A DNA stretch of 28,825 nucleotides from the IMG/VR virus record IMGVR_UViG_3300048591_001619, positions 1-28,825 of that record; one strand, 5' to 3'. Positions 14,686 to 22,135 of this stretch are shown piece by piece. The position numbers were made by a program, and so were the translations under genes. Below the pieces are notes generated by a model. It ran no database searches and was not told the origin of the DNA. It saw only the letters and a program-made list of their open reading frames with translations. Position 1 is the stretch's first letter; every line of letters begins with the position of its first letter. Origin of the DNA: a virus.

Positions 14686-15078
14686 ATGCACTCTCTCAAA
14701 GACGCCGAACTGACCCGCACGCTGGCGCTCCCGGATGCTGGGAACAGCGCTTCCAGCGAATCGATCGATCTCAGCGCGACCGAACAGGTCGAGTGTCATT
14801 TCGAGGTCGAGATCGCCGTGCCCGCGCTCGCGAACCTGGCCGAGGCCAAGAAGCTCACCGTGACGCTCGAAGACTCGGCGGACGACTCCAGCTTCACCGC
14901 GATCGCCGGGTTGGCTCCGCTCGAAGTGACCGGTGGAGTGGGAGGCGGATCCGCTGCGGCCTCGCTCCGCGTGCGCCTTCCCAACACGGCCCGGCGCTAC
15001 CTGCGCGCCACCGCCGACGTCGAAGCCGCCGGGGGCGACAGCACGGGAAGCAGCCTCACCCTCGGCCTGATCTTCTGA
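14686..15078 (+). CDS. Capsid decoration/cement-like protein (Bbp16-like)
   Basis: Beta-rich protein of 130 residues immediately after the capsid gene. It starts MHSLKDAELTRTLALPDAGN, then alternates hydrophobic strands (VECHFEVEIAVPAL, KKLTVTLEDSADDSSF, ARRYLRATADVEA) and ends LTLGLIF. This pattern recalls the Bbp16-type proteins found next to capsid genes in BPP-1-like phages, which act as capsid cement. The position fits. A strong terminator follows about 50 bases downstream, so this may close the head operon. Could also be another minor head protein. Confidence 0.6.
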   Translation: MHSLKDAELTRTLALPDAGNSASSESIDLSATEQVECHFEVEIAVPALANLAEAKKLTVTLEDSADDSSFTAIAGLAPLEVTGGVGGGSAAASLRVRLPNTARRYLRATADVEAAGGDSTGSSLTLGLIF

Positions 15079-15127
15079 TCGAATCACTTTCCCGGCACAC
15101 GCGTCTCGCGGTTCTCGGGGTTAGGGT

Positions 15128-15165
15128 AAGCCCCGGTCGGTCTTCAAAACCGGCCGGGGCTTTCT
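15128..15165 (+). terminator. Rho-independent terminator after head genes
   Basis: GCCCCGGTCGG (15130-15140) pairs with CCGGCCGGGGC (15150-15160) with a single G-U, giving an 11-bp stem and a 9-base loop, followed by TTTCT. It separates the head genes from the small gene at 15212. A competing short hairpin between GGGG near 15117 and the CCCC of the left arm (15131-15134) is possible. Confidence 0.75.
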
Positions 15166-15211
15166 AGTCTGGGCAGTGGACGAGACTGCCTTTCCACTCC
15201 ATCGTGGCAGC

Positions 15212-15547
15212 ATGTGGATCGCCTCGAAATACGGTTTCTTCAGCATCGTCAAGAAAGAAGACGTTTTCCACGTCCGGGCACGCTGCCAAGCCGACTTGGA
15301 CAACCTACGCAGCGCCTCTGGGATCAGTGACGATGTGAAGGAGAGCTATCCAGGCAGCGACTACCCGTGGCGACTGATCGTCGGGACGGAATCCTTGGGG
15401 AAAGTGTTTCAAGCGTTGGAAGCAACGATCGACTACGGCAATTTCAAAGGGATGATCGGAACCACTTCCGACCAGCGGGACAAACTCGACGCCTACCACC
15501 ACATCTGGGCGGAAATGAATCGCTGGCAGGAATCCAAGGGCAGGTAG
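15212..15547 (+). CDS. Hypothetical moron protein (111 aa)
   Basis: Hypothetical protein of 111 residues starting MWIASKYGFFSIVKKEDVFH, then VRARCQADLDNLRSASGI and YPWRLIVGTESLGKVFQALE, ending in a basic tail. It reads as a small alpha/beta protein and resembles uncharacterised bacterial proteins of the same opening, with no known function. An upstream ATG-less extension to 15176 is possible but covers a hairpin (AGTGGA/TCCACT, 15175-15198). The gene is flanked by a terminator upstream and a perfect palindrome downstream and has lower G+C, which fits an autonomous moron rather than a structural gene. Confidence 0.7.
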   Translation: MWIASKYGFFSIVKKEDVFHVRARCQADLDNLRSASGISDDVKESYPGSDYPWRLIVGTESLGKVFQALEATIDYGNFKGMIGTTSDQRDKLDAYHHIWAEMNRWQESKGR

Positions 15548-15564
15548 TTCGTTGCGCAACGAAC
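15547..15564. repeat. Perfect 18-bp palindrome
   Basis: GTTCGTTGCGCAACGAAC is a perfect palindrome starting on the last base of the moron gene stop codon. It has no U-tract, so it may be an operator or a weak terminator/RNA-stabilising hairpin. TTGACA of the next gene lies 10 bases further on. Confidence 0.7.
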
Positions 15565-15596
15565 TTCGCTCGGATTGACAGACGAAGCGGGTAAGG

Positions 15597-15908
15597 ATGC
15601 CCGCCTCCCGCTACGACGAACTCGACGCCGATCTCGCCGCGATCATCGATGAAGTCGGGATCGAGGTGACTTGGAATGACGGCACCTACAAGGCAGTCGT
15701 CGCCGATCCCCGCGTCGAGCTGGACCTGCAGACCGGCGGCTTCATGCCCGAAGCCGACTTCCAGGTGAAGATCCGCAAGGCCGAGCTGCCCGATCCCGGA
15801 CCGCGAATGCGGCAGACGGTCGTCATTCGCGGCGAGACCTTCGCCATCAAGGGGCTGACCGACCGCCCCACCAGCCCGCTCCTGATCCTGCACGTCGCCC
15901 GCGCATGA
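15597..15908 (+). CDS. Head closure/head-tail connector protein
   Basis: Protein of 103 residues in the place of a head-closure (stopper) protein, between capsid genes and the tail terminator. The latter half (VVADPRVELDLQTGGFMPEA, FQVKIRKAELPDPGPRMRQT, VVIRGETFAIKGL) reads as a small beta barrel, as in lambda FII-type or gp16-like stoppers. The ATG has TTGACA 16 bases upstream. The stop overlaps the start of the tail terminator (ATGA). Assignment is mostly from order and size. Confidence 0.6.
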   Translation: MPASRYDELDADLAAIIDEVGIEVTWNDGTYKAVVADPRVELDLQTGGFMPEADFQVKIRKAELPDPGPRMRQTVVIRGETFAIKGLTDRPTSPLLILHVARA

Positions 15909-16312
15909 ACGCCTACGTCGAGAATGCCTTAGCCGACTGGCTCGTGGATGCCGGGATCACGGCCCCCGTGCATACCGGAGCCTCGGCGGAGGAATTCGAT
16001 CCCGAGCGTCTCGCGATCATCGTATCGGTGCCGGATGTGGAACATTCCGCCGGCCCGCTGCACCGCGCGACGGTGAACCTGATCGTGACCGGCCCGGCCT
16101 ATCACGCCACCCTGCAAAGCTACCGGGACGCCGCCGCAGAGATCCGCAATCTGGTGGATGCCCACGCCGACAACGGTCTGGCCGATGCGGTCGCGGAACA
16201 GGCCGGAGCCACCTTCGGCGGGCTCTGGGTGCGCGAAAGCAGCGAACGGATCGAGGAAGACCGGTGGATCCACACCCTGACTGTGGTGGCCGGTCTGGTG
16301 CGGCCGGTTTGA
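15905..16312 (+). CDS. Tail terminator-like protein (gpU-like)
   Basis: Protein of 135 residues with the length and alpha/beta pattern of tail terminators: N-terminal helix (VENALADWLVDAGI), strand (ERLAIIVSVPDVEH), strand (HRATVNLIVTGPAY), helix (QSYRDAAAEIRNLVDAHA), then closing strand (RWIHTLTVVAGLVRP). Such proteins cap the tail tube and bind the connector. It follows the head-closure gene with a 4-base overlap. The stop TGA lies inside the TTGACA that precedes the next gene. Confidence 0.65.
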   Translation: MNAYVENALADWLVDAGITAPVHTGASAEEFDPERLAIIVSVPDVEHSAGPLHRATVNLIVTGPAYHATLQSYRDAAAEIRNLVDAHADNGLADAVAEQAGATFGGLWVRESSERIEEDRWIHTLTVVAGLVRPV

Positions 16313-16328
16313 CACCCTGCCGCCTGGG

Positions 16329-16580
16329 ATGACGCAGGAGATCTACAGGCATTCGTCCGGGCGCTTCCGCGTAATCTTGATTCTCACAGCGCAGTTCGTG
16401 CTGCCGATGGGCGAAGCTCATCCGCCCCATTCACCGGGCACCTACCTGATCCAGCGGCGGCGGTGGCTTTGGTGGAGAACGCTCACGCGGCAAGGGTTCT
16501 CGAATCGAAGTGATGCGGTGCAGCGTTGCCGCGCCCTCGCCGACTGGGAGCGGCGAACGGGCGCGAGCGCATCGCGTTGA
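16329..16580 (+). CDS. Small basic hypothetical protein (83 aa)
   Basis: Very basic, Trp/Arg-rich protein of 83 residues with a hydrophobic patch (FRVILILTAQFVLPMG, about 13-28), followed by YLIQRRRWLWWRTLTRQGFS and a C-terminal helix with DAVQRCRALADWERRTG. No family recognised. It sits between the tail terminator and tail tube, where structural genes are normally adjacent, so it looks like an inserted accessory gene. TTGACA lies 14 bases before the ATG and its own stop is inside the next TTGACA, which supports it being translated. Confidence 0.6.
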   Translation: MTQEIYRHSSGRFRVILILTAQFVLPMGEAHPPHSPGTYLIQRRRWLWWRTLTRQGFSNRSDAVQRCRALADWERRTGASASR

Positions 16581-16595
16581 CAGAGCCATCCGGTT

Positions 16596-16922
16596 ATGCC
16601 CGCCCATCTCGGAGTCGCCACCAACTTTGGCCTGACCACACCGGCCGGCGGTTACGTCCAGGAATCGTCCCGCGAGGACAGCGTGGAAATCGCCACCATC
16701 CGCAATGAATCGGGCGTGACCGTCAAGGCCGTGCCCAAGCCCATGGTCACCCGCTCGGTCAGCATCAAGGGCAAGGGCGACGCCGAACTCGCCGCCGTGG
16801 CCAGCGGTTCCTTCACCGCCGGGGCGCTCCGCATCACCGAAGCCAAGCAGAGCGAGAGCAACGAGGACTTCCCCGACTTCGAGATCTCCGGCACCGCCTA
16901 CCTGAACCTTCCCGAACCTTGA
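16596..16922 (+). CDS. Tail tube-like protein A
   Basis: Protein of 108 residues, beta-rich, with SVEIATIRNESGVTVKAVPK and SVSIKGKGDAELAAVASGSF, then FPDFEISGTAYLN. This is the small single-domain layout of tail tube proteins of some siphophages and of related tube-fold proteins. TTGACA is 13 bases upstream. The next gene looks like a diverged copy, sharing the SLKGxGD-type turn, so the tube could be built from both, or one may be an initiator or terminator subunit. Confidence 0.6.
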   Translation: MPAHLGVATNFGLTTPAGGYVQESSREDSVEIATIRNESGVTVKAVPKPMVTRSVSIKGKGDAELAAVASGSFTAGALRITEAKQSESNEDFPDFEISGTAYLNLPEP

Positions 16923-16926
16923 TCCC

Positions 16927-17259
16927 ATGCCTGTCACTCTGACCAACATCGGTATCCAGTCCGTGGACATCACCCTCGCCGAAAGCGTGGAGGTGAGCGC
17001 CAAGGTCGAGGCCAAGCCGCTCCTCGACAAGGACGGCAAGTTCGCCGATGGCGCGGCCTTCGATCCCACCTCCGACTTCAGCCTCAAGGGCCGGGGCGAT
17101 CTGCCCGCCGGGCTTGCCGTGGGCAGCGATGGCGGGGCGGACGTGGACGGCCTGTTCGCGGGCGGCGTGACCATTGTCAGCTCGGTGAAGGAGATGGAGA
17201 AGAACGACGACTGGAACTCCTGGGAATGTTCCGGCCAGAACTTCCCGAACGCTGCCTGA
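16927..17259 (+). CDS. Tail tube-like protein B, paralogue of A
   Basis: Protein of 110 residues with VDITLAESVEVSAKVEAKPL, DFSLKGRGDLPAGLAVGSDG and NDDWNSWECSGQNFP. It aligns by eye with the preceding protein around the IKGKGD/LKGRGD turn and the final acidic turn plus WECSG/FEISG strand, so the pair probably arose by tandem duplication. It starts four bases after the previous stop, preceded by a short C-rich leader. Role as second tail tube subunit or related tail protein is inferred. Confidence 0.55.
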   Translation: MPVTLTNIGIQSVDITLAESVEVSAKVEAKPLLDKDGKFADGAAFDPTSDFSLKGRGDLPAGLAVGSDGGADVDGLFAGGVTIVSSVKEMEKNDDWNSWECSGQNFPNAA

Positions 17260-17266
17260 CCCGACC

Positions 17267-17725
17267 ATGAAGAGCGGACAAAAGATCATCTTCGTGCGCG
17301 GCAACGAGCCGCCGCTCAAGAGCCGGGACACCGCGCTCATCGCCGCCGCCGTGATCAGCGGCGCGAAGCTGGCCGGGGACAAGCCGCTCATCGACACCAT
17401 CGAGGAAGCCGGGGACGAAGCCCGGCGCACCGCCACCTGGAGCGTGGACGGCGGAAGCGAGATGGCCTTTCGCCCGAACTTCCCGGCGGAGACCATCGAC
17501 TTCGCCGAGTTCCGCAGGCGCTTCGAGGACGACGCCTGGTGCCGGGCCAATCCCGACCATCCCATCGCCTACCTCCGCGCCTTTGCCGACACCTTCACCG
17601 ATCTCCGCGAACAGCTTCGCGGTCGGAAGCCCGCCTTCCTCATCCGCAAGGGCAAGCGCTTCGCCGTGATCCCGCAGGACGCGGAGCCGGAGCAAAAGCG
17701 GGAGATCCTCGAACTGCTCGGCTGA
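17267..17725 (+). CDS. Hypothetical tail-region protein (152 aa)
   Basis: Protein of 152 residues not recognised as a family. It starts MKSGQKIIFVRGNEPPLKSR, has an Ala-rich helix (DTALIAAAVISGAKLAGDK) and a later acidic/aromatic section (FAEFRRRFEDDAWCRANP, AYLRAFADTFTDLREQL), ending EQKREILELLG. Mostly helical by appearance. Position between tail tube and the frameshifted chaperone suggests a tail assembly role. Seven bases separate it from the previous stop, and there is no Shine-Dalgarno. Confidence 0.65.
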   Translation: MKSGQKIIFVRGNEPPLKSRDTALIAAAVISGAKLAGDKPLIDTIEEAGDEARRTATWSVDGGSEMAFRPNFPAETIDFAEFRRRFEDDAWCRANPDHPIAYLRAFADTFTDLREQLRGRKPAFLIRKGKRFAVIPQDAEPEQKREILELLG

Positions 17726-17746
17726 CCCTACCACACCCACCAACCC

Positions 17747-18169
17747 ATGCCCGACAACACCCGAACCCAGAAACTCGAAGCCGCCTTCGCTGATTCCAAC
17801 GAGGACGACACCGTGATCGGCAGCCTCCGCCTTCGCCCGTTTTCCCTGGGCACTCTCAACGTGTGTCGCCAGCTCGACCTCACGCTCTTTCTCGATGGCG
17901 AGGTGGAGCTGAGCGACGAGGAAAAGCAGCGCCAGATCGTGGCCTTCGCGTGGGCGCAGTCCGCGCCGCTGCCTGAAGTGCTGAAATCGCTGCGATCTGG
18001 TGACGCTGAGGACCGCATCGCCGAGTTCGAGTTCCGCATGGACGTGGGCGATCTGCCGGAGCTCATCCGGGAGATCCAGCGCATCTCCGAACTGGCGGCG
18101 GCAGCGGCGGTCGAGGTGGCCCCGAAGCCGGGTTCGACCGGCGACGAGGACGCGCCCCCAAACTACTAG
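17747..18169 (+). CDS. Tail assembly chaperone, short form (gpG-like)
   Basis: Short product (140 residues) of the tail assembly chaperone pair. It begins MPDNTRTQKLEAAFADSNED, with IGSLRLRPFSLGTLNVCRQL and a helical DEEKQRQIVAFAWAQSAPLP. It sits upstream of the tape measure gene, as gpG does in lambda. The frame ends at TAG 18167, two codons after a slippery heptamer that can send ribosomes into the -1 frame and make the long form. No Shine-Dalgarno precedes ATG 17747; the leader is C/A-rich. Confidence 0.75.
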   Translation: MPDNTRTQKLEAAFADSNEDDTVIGSLRLRPFSLGTLNVCRQLDLTLFLDGEVELSDEEKQRQIVAFAWAQSAPLPEVLKSLRSGDAEDRIAEFEFRMDVGDLPELIREIQRISELAAAAAVEVAPKPGSTGDEDAPPNY

Positions 18170-18399
18170 AGCCGGGGTGGACGGCCTCGATCGTCTTCAC
18201 CCTGGCACGCGAAACCGGCTGGCCCGAATCCTTCCTCGTCTGGCGGCTCCCGCTGCCCCGCGCCCTCCAGTATTACCACTGCGCGTTGCGTGCCTCGCTC
18301 GCCTGGACGGTGCCGCCAAGCGAACCGGCAAGCAACCGCCTCGCCCGGCTGGAGGCGCTCGCCGCCAGCCTTGCCGTTGACGAGGACGACGAGGCGTAG
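17747..18399 (+). CDS. Tail assembly chaperone, long frameshift form (gpGT-like)
   Basis: Predicted -1 frameshift product of about 217 residues: 139 residues of the short form up to the AAC codon at 18161-18163, then 78 residues in the -1 frame. The downstream frame is open from the slippery site to TAG 18397 and has no good start of its own. It encodes GWTASIVFTLARETGW and VWRLPLPRALQYYHCALRAS, a convincing T-domain (Ala-rich helices with YYHCALR), ending SLAVDEDDEA. In lambda gpGT recruits tape measure for tail assembly. The frame and site are seen directly; the function is from family knowledge. Confidence 0.8.
18157..18163 (+). promoter_or_regulatory. -1 ribosomal slippery heptamer CCCAAAC
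   Basis: CCCAAAC in zero-frame phase C CCA AAC fits the X XXY YYZ rule for -1 slippage. It lies one codon before the TAG of the short form. Downstream, AGCCGG (18170-18175) can pair with CCGGCT (18215-18220), with GGTG (18176-18179)/CACC (18198-18201) nested inside, which could form a pausing stem. Confidence 0.8.
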
Positions 18400-18401
18400 G
18401 C

Positions 18402-19049
18402 ATGAGCACCGAAATCGAAGTCGACACCCGAGAATTCATGGCCACGGCGGCGCGGTTCCTCGCCACGTCAAAGCGGGATCATCTCGTCGTGATGCGCGAG
18501 CAGGCCAAGGGCGTGATCCGCGAGGTCATCGCCCTGACGCCTCCGGGCCGACCCGGTGCGACGAAGGCTAGGGGACGTGGCACGGCCAAGGTGAAGGCGG
18601 ACATCCTCAAGCTGGTGAAGGGCACGTCCAGCGAGGCCAAAGTCCAGCGTCGCGACATCGCGGCCATCCATGCCTCGCGCCGCCGACGGGGCCGGGTGAC
18701 GAACGAGATCAGCCCGCGCATCGTGGTGCCGATGGATGCCTTGCGCGCCTACATCAAGGAGCGTCAGGCGCGGGTCGGCCACCTCGCTTCCGGCTGGAAC
18801 ACCGCCGCCGCCAAGCTCGGCTACAAGCCGCCCGCCTGGGTCTGGCGCAACGACGGGCAGGGCGCCATCCAGATCCACGTCACCGACAAGGACATCATCA
18901 TCCGGGCCACCAACCGTGTCGCCTTCGCCTCGGAGATTTCGATGCTCAACCGCCGCATCCAGGCGGCGCTCAACATCCAGCGCAACAAGATGGAGCGCCG
19001 CCTCGCCTCCTACCTGAAGCGGGCGGCGGCGCGCTCCGGATTCAAGTGA
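18402..19049 (+). CDS. Hypothetical tail protein before tape measure (215 aa)
   Basis: Strongly basic protein of 215 residues between the chaperone and tape measure. The N-terminal half (VDTREFMATAARFLATSKRD, IREVIALTPPGRPGATKARG) has the helix-TPPG-Ala/Gly style of several small tail-completion proteins. The second half holds beta strands (QGAIQIHVTDKDIIIRATN) and a long Arg-rich helix (RRIQAALNIQRNKMERRLAS). No firm family. It starts three bases after the -1 frame stop. A tail-tube-interacting or minor tail role is inferred. Confidence 0.6.
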   Translation: MSTEIEVDTREFMATAARFLATSKRDHLVVMREQAKGVIREVIALTPPGRPGATKARGRGTAKVKADILKLVKGTSSEAKVQRRDIAAIHASRRRRGRVTNEISPRIVVPMDALRAYIKERQARVGHLASGWNTAAAKLGYKPPAWVWRNDGQGAIQIHVTDKDIIIRATNRVAFASEISMLNRRIQAALNIQRNKMERRLASYLKRAAARSGFK

Positions 19050-19056
19050 CCGACGC

Positions 19057-20832
19057 ATGGCCGCCATCACCGCCGAACTGGCCCTCGAGGTCTCGAAGTT
19101 CCAGGGATCGCTGCGCCAGGCGCAGGATTCGCTGAGGAGCTTCCGTTCCCGCGCCCAACGCCAGGGCTCCGGCCTCGGCACATCGATGTTCGCCGGCGTG
19201 GGCAAGGCGGCGGCGGGACTCGGCGCGATTCTGGCCGGAGCGGTGGCGGCGGTCGGTGTCGGCAAAGTCGTGTCCGGCGCGATCAGCCGGGCGGTTTCCG
19301 ACGAGCAACTCCAGGTGAGCTTCGACGTGCTGGTCGGCGATCCGACCAAGGCCAAGGAAACCATCAATTCGCTGCGCAAGCTCGGCACCGAAACGCCCTT
19401 CGAGTTTCCGGAACTGGCCGAGGCCGGCAAAAAGCTGATCGCTTTCGGCGAGGGCGCGGATTCGGTGACCGGCACGCTCCGACGGATTGGTGACATCTCG
19501 AGCGGCATCCAGGCGCCCATCGGCGACATCGCCGAGATCTATGGCAAGGCGAGGGTGCAGGGACGGTTGTTCGCCGAAGACATCAACCAGCTCACCGGTC
19601 GCGGCATCCCCGTGATCCAGGAGTTCGCCAAGCAGTTGGGCGTGACCGATGCCGAGGTGAAGTCGATGGCCAGCGCCGGGAAGCTCAGCTTCGACAATCT
19701 GGAGCAGGCCTTCATCAGCCTCACGGCGGAAGGCGGCAAGTTCGGCGGCATGATGGCCCGCCAGAGCCGCACCGTGGGAGGGCTATGGTCCACGTTCAAG
19801 GACACCGTGGGCGAGGTCTTGCTCGCCTTCGGCCAGCCGATCAACGACGCCCTGCGTCCGCTTCTCGACGAGGCCATCGAGCAGGTCGGCGCACTCAAGG
19901 AGGCCGCCACGAGGATCGGCACGGCGGTGGCCAACGCGCTGAAAACGATGATCGCCTTCTTTCAGGAGTTCAGCGCGGCGGAGATGGGCAAGCTCGTGCT
20001 CGACTCGCTCGTGCTCGGGTTCAAGACCGCGGTGAACGTGCTGTTCCGCGGATTGGTTGGCGTGTTCGCCGCCACCGGCCAGCTCATCATCGAGAACTTC
20101 AAGAACGCGATCACCCTCTTTTCCATCCTCACCACGGCGGACTTCTGGAAGGGGATGGGACACGCGCTGATCGGCGTGGGCAAGTCCTTCGGTGCCATCA
20201 TTCTGGAGTTCCTCGCGAAGGCCGTAGCAGGACTGAAGAAGATCCCGGGCCTCGGCAGGCTCTTTGGTGAAGCCGACGCCTCGCTCCGCAGCAAGGCGCA
20301 GGCGGCACGCGAAAGCGCGTCCCAGAGTTTCTCGCGCAGCAAGGATCTGCTCACGCCCGCCTGGGAAGCGGTGCAGGATCGCTTCGGCGAGACGATCCGG
20401 AACGTGGGCCAATCGTTTTCCGACACCTACGAGAACACAGGCAACCTGTTCGACACCTCGAAACAGGAGGCGGCACTGGCGGAGGCGGCTACCCGTCTGA
20501 GCGGCCGTCTCGCCGCCAGCGAGGCCAAGGCCCGGCAGCTTCAGGCGGAGGCCAAGGCCGCCGAACGGGAACCGGCTCCCGGCCCGGCAACCGCAACGGC
20601 TGCTGCCGGATCGGCCCGTCTTTCTCCCGGCACCTTCGCCTCGGCGATCAACCTGGTCATGGGCCGGAGCGCCAACGAGCTGATCCTCGACGAAACCAAG
20701 AAGCAGACCGAAACCCAGCGCCAGATGGCGGGGCAGCTCCGGCAGATCAACGAGAAGCTCACACCGCGCCCGCAGAACGGTACGCCCGCCTCCCCGGTGC
20801 CGGTGGTTGATATGGTGCCCCGCTTTGCATGA
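19057..20832 (+). CDS. Tape measure protein
   Basis: Sets tail length and helps DNA ejection; 591 residues, which for a tape measure suggests a tail of several tens of nanometres, short for a siphovirus. The N-terminus ITAELALEVSKFQGSLRQAQ and the Gly/Ala-rich hydrophobic GLGAILAGAVAAVGVGKVVS are classical. GTETPFEFPELAEAGKKLIA, NQLTGRGIPVIQEFAKQLGV and GGLWSTFKDTVGEVLLAFGQ match tape measure signatures (TIGR02675-type region). Hydrophobic segments around 330-350 may cross the host membrane. The stop overlaps the next gene's start (ATGA). Confidence 0.92.
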   Translation: MAAITAELALEVSKFQGSLRQAQDSLRSFRSRAQRQGSGLGTSMFAGVGKAAAGLGAILAGAVAAVGVGKVVSGAISRAVSDEQLQVSFDVLVGDPTKAKETINSLRKLGTETPFEFPELAEAGKKLIAFGEGADSVTGTLRRIGDISSGIQAPIGDIAEIYGKARVQGRLFAEDINQLTGRGIPVIQEFAKQLGVTDAEVKSMASAGKLSFDNLEQAFISLTAEGGKFGGMMARQSRTVGGLWSTFKDTVGEVLLAFGQPINDALRPLLDEAIEQVGALKEAATRIGTAVANALKTMIAFFQEFSAAEMGKLVLDSLVLGFKTAVNVLFRGLVGVFAATGQLIIENFKNAITLFSILTTADFWKGMGHALIGVGKSFGAIILEFLAKAVAGLKKIPGLGRLFGEADASLRSKAQAARESASQSFSRSKDLLTPAWEAVQDRFGETIRNVGQSFSDTYENTGNLFDTSKQEAALAEAATRLSGRLAASEAKARQLQAEAKAAEREPAPGPATATAAAGSARLSPGTFASAINLVMGRSANELILDETKKQTETQRQMAGQLRQINEKLTPRPQNGTPASPVPVVDMVPRFA

Positions 20833-21524
20833 GCGCCGCCCCCTTTCAAATGCTCGGGCTGAGCGCCAGCCGCGACGAGCGCGGGCTGGTGAGCATCTCG
20901 GTGCCGTGGAACTGCAAATCGCTCGCCCAGACGATGAGCGTCGGCGGCGGATCGCCCTTCGGCCTGCCCGAAACGGGAAGGCAGGTGAGCCAGCTGGAGG
21001 ACGCCTCTTATCAGGTCACCATCACTTACGAGGGAACCGAGGACGAACCGGGTGAGGAGCAGAGTTATGAGTTCGATTCGAGCTTTCGCGAGGAACCGAT
21101 CGAGAGCCATCCCAAGATCAACCAGATCAGGAAACGCTTCGGCGGGGTGATCGGTGATGACGGACGAATCACCTTTCCCGAGAAGCTGCCCAGCGCCACT
21201 GGCGAGGGAACCGGTCTGTCGGGAGCCGAATCGACCAGCGCCGAAAAGAACCCGATGTTCGGCCAGGCGACCTACCTGGTGCTCAACGCTGTGTTCCGCC
21301 GCACCTACTTGGAACGGCGGGTACCGAAGGATCTGCTCGACGGTGTGGGAACCACCAGGGAACGGCTGCCAGGGGGGCTACCCACGCCGAAGGGACGCAA
21401 CTGGCTCGTCATGCCGCCCAAGGTGGCCCGGCGCGGCAACGTGTTTGAGATCACCGAGGAATGGATGCTCTCCAAGCCCGGGGAGAAGTGGCCGGAAGCA
21501 ATCTATGGGCTGATCGAGCGATGA
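20829..21524 (+). CDS. Tail protein after tape measure (231 aa)
   Basis: Protein of 231 residues directly after the tape measure gene, where lambda has distal tail proteins. Not recognised in detail. It has strand-rich parts (GLVSISVPWNCKSLAQTMSV, ASYQVTITYEGTEDEPGEEQ) and a C-terminal FEITEEWMLSKPGEKWPEAI resembling virion proteins. Overlapping starts link it to the genes before and after. A distal-tail or tail-hub role is likely from position, not from motifs. Confidence 0.65.
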   Translation: MSAAPFQMLGLSASRDERGLVSISVPWNCKSLAQTMSVGGGSPFGLPETGRQVSQLEDASYQVTITYEGTEDEPGEEQSYEFDSSFREEPIESHPKINQIRKRFGGVIGDDGRITFPEKLPSATGEGTGLSGAESTSAEKNPMFGQATYLVLNAVFRRTYLERRVPKDLLDGVGTTRERLPGGLPTPKGRNWLVMPPKVARRGNVFEITEEWMLSKPGEKWPEAIYGLIER

Positions 21525-22135
21525 TCGACCTGCGCGATCTCTACGTGCGTCCCGGCGAGCCGGTGATGCCCGCCTGGCAGCGGCTCCTCGAATGGGCGAA
21601 ACAGTTCCGACTCTTCGCGGGCCGGGGCGTGCGCCTCACCCGCACCCCGAACGGCACCTATGTCGTCGCCGATCTCAAGGCGAATCCCTGGAACCATCCG
21701 TTCAAGGTCAGACTCGCGGAGCGGGAAGTGACCGTGGGTTTCGGCACGGTGGAGGGCATCGTCCCGAGGATCGGCAGCAAGACCATCGACGGGCTCGATG
21801 CGAGCGGCAAGGAAACCGAGCCGCCCAAGCTGCCCATCGCCGGTGAGCCGAACGACGCCCTCCGCTCCTGGGTGGTCGTGGAGGTGAAGGTCGCGCCCGA
21901 AGGCGGGGAGATCGATCCCGAGGACTCGGAAGCCGTCACCATCCGCCACGTCAGGGAACTGAAATCGGATGACCCCCAGGTCGGGCGCCATCCGCTGGCC
22001 ATGCTGATCTGGGCGTCCAACGGAACCACGATTCTTCGGGCGAGGCAGATCACCCATTTCAATATCAGCCACCTCTACGTGGTGGATCGGGGAGCCGAGG
22101 AACGCCCCGGCCGCCATCTCTTCTGGGCGACATGA
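21521..22135 (+). CDS. Tail protein (204 aa)
   Basis: Protein of 204 residues starting MIDLRDLYVRPGEPVMPAWQ. I chose ATG 21521, which overlaps the previous stop (ATGA); a longer frame upstream is shadow. The segment RLLEWAKQFRLFAGRGVRLT and later strand-rich DALRSWVVVEVKVAPEGGEI suggest a folded virion protein. It belongs to a four-gene block (20829-23362) of unrecognised tail proteins with coupled starts. The C-terminus ends HLYVVDRGAEERPGRHLFWA. Function unknown; probably part of the tail tip. Confidence 0.65.
   Translation: MIDLRDLYVRPGEPVMPAWQRLLEWAKQFRLFAGRGVRLTRTPNGTYVVADLKANPWNHPFKVRLAEREVTVGFGTVEGIVPRIGSKTIDGLDASGKETEPPKLPIAGEPNDALRSWVVVEVKVAPEGGEIDPEDSEAVTIRHVRELKSDDPQVGRHPLAMLIWASNGTTILRARQITHFNISHLYVVDRGAEERPGRHLFWAT

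Noticed and set aside
15128-15165. tRNA-like look of the stem-loop
   Set aside because: Only one stem and a T-run; no cloverleaf or CCA-end context.
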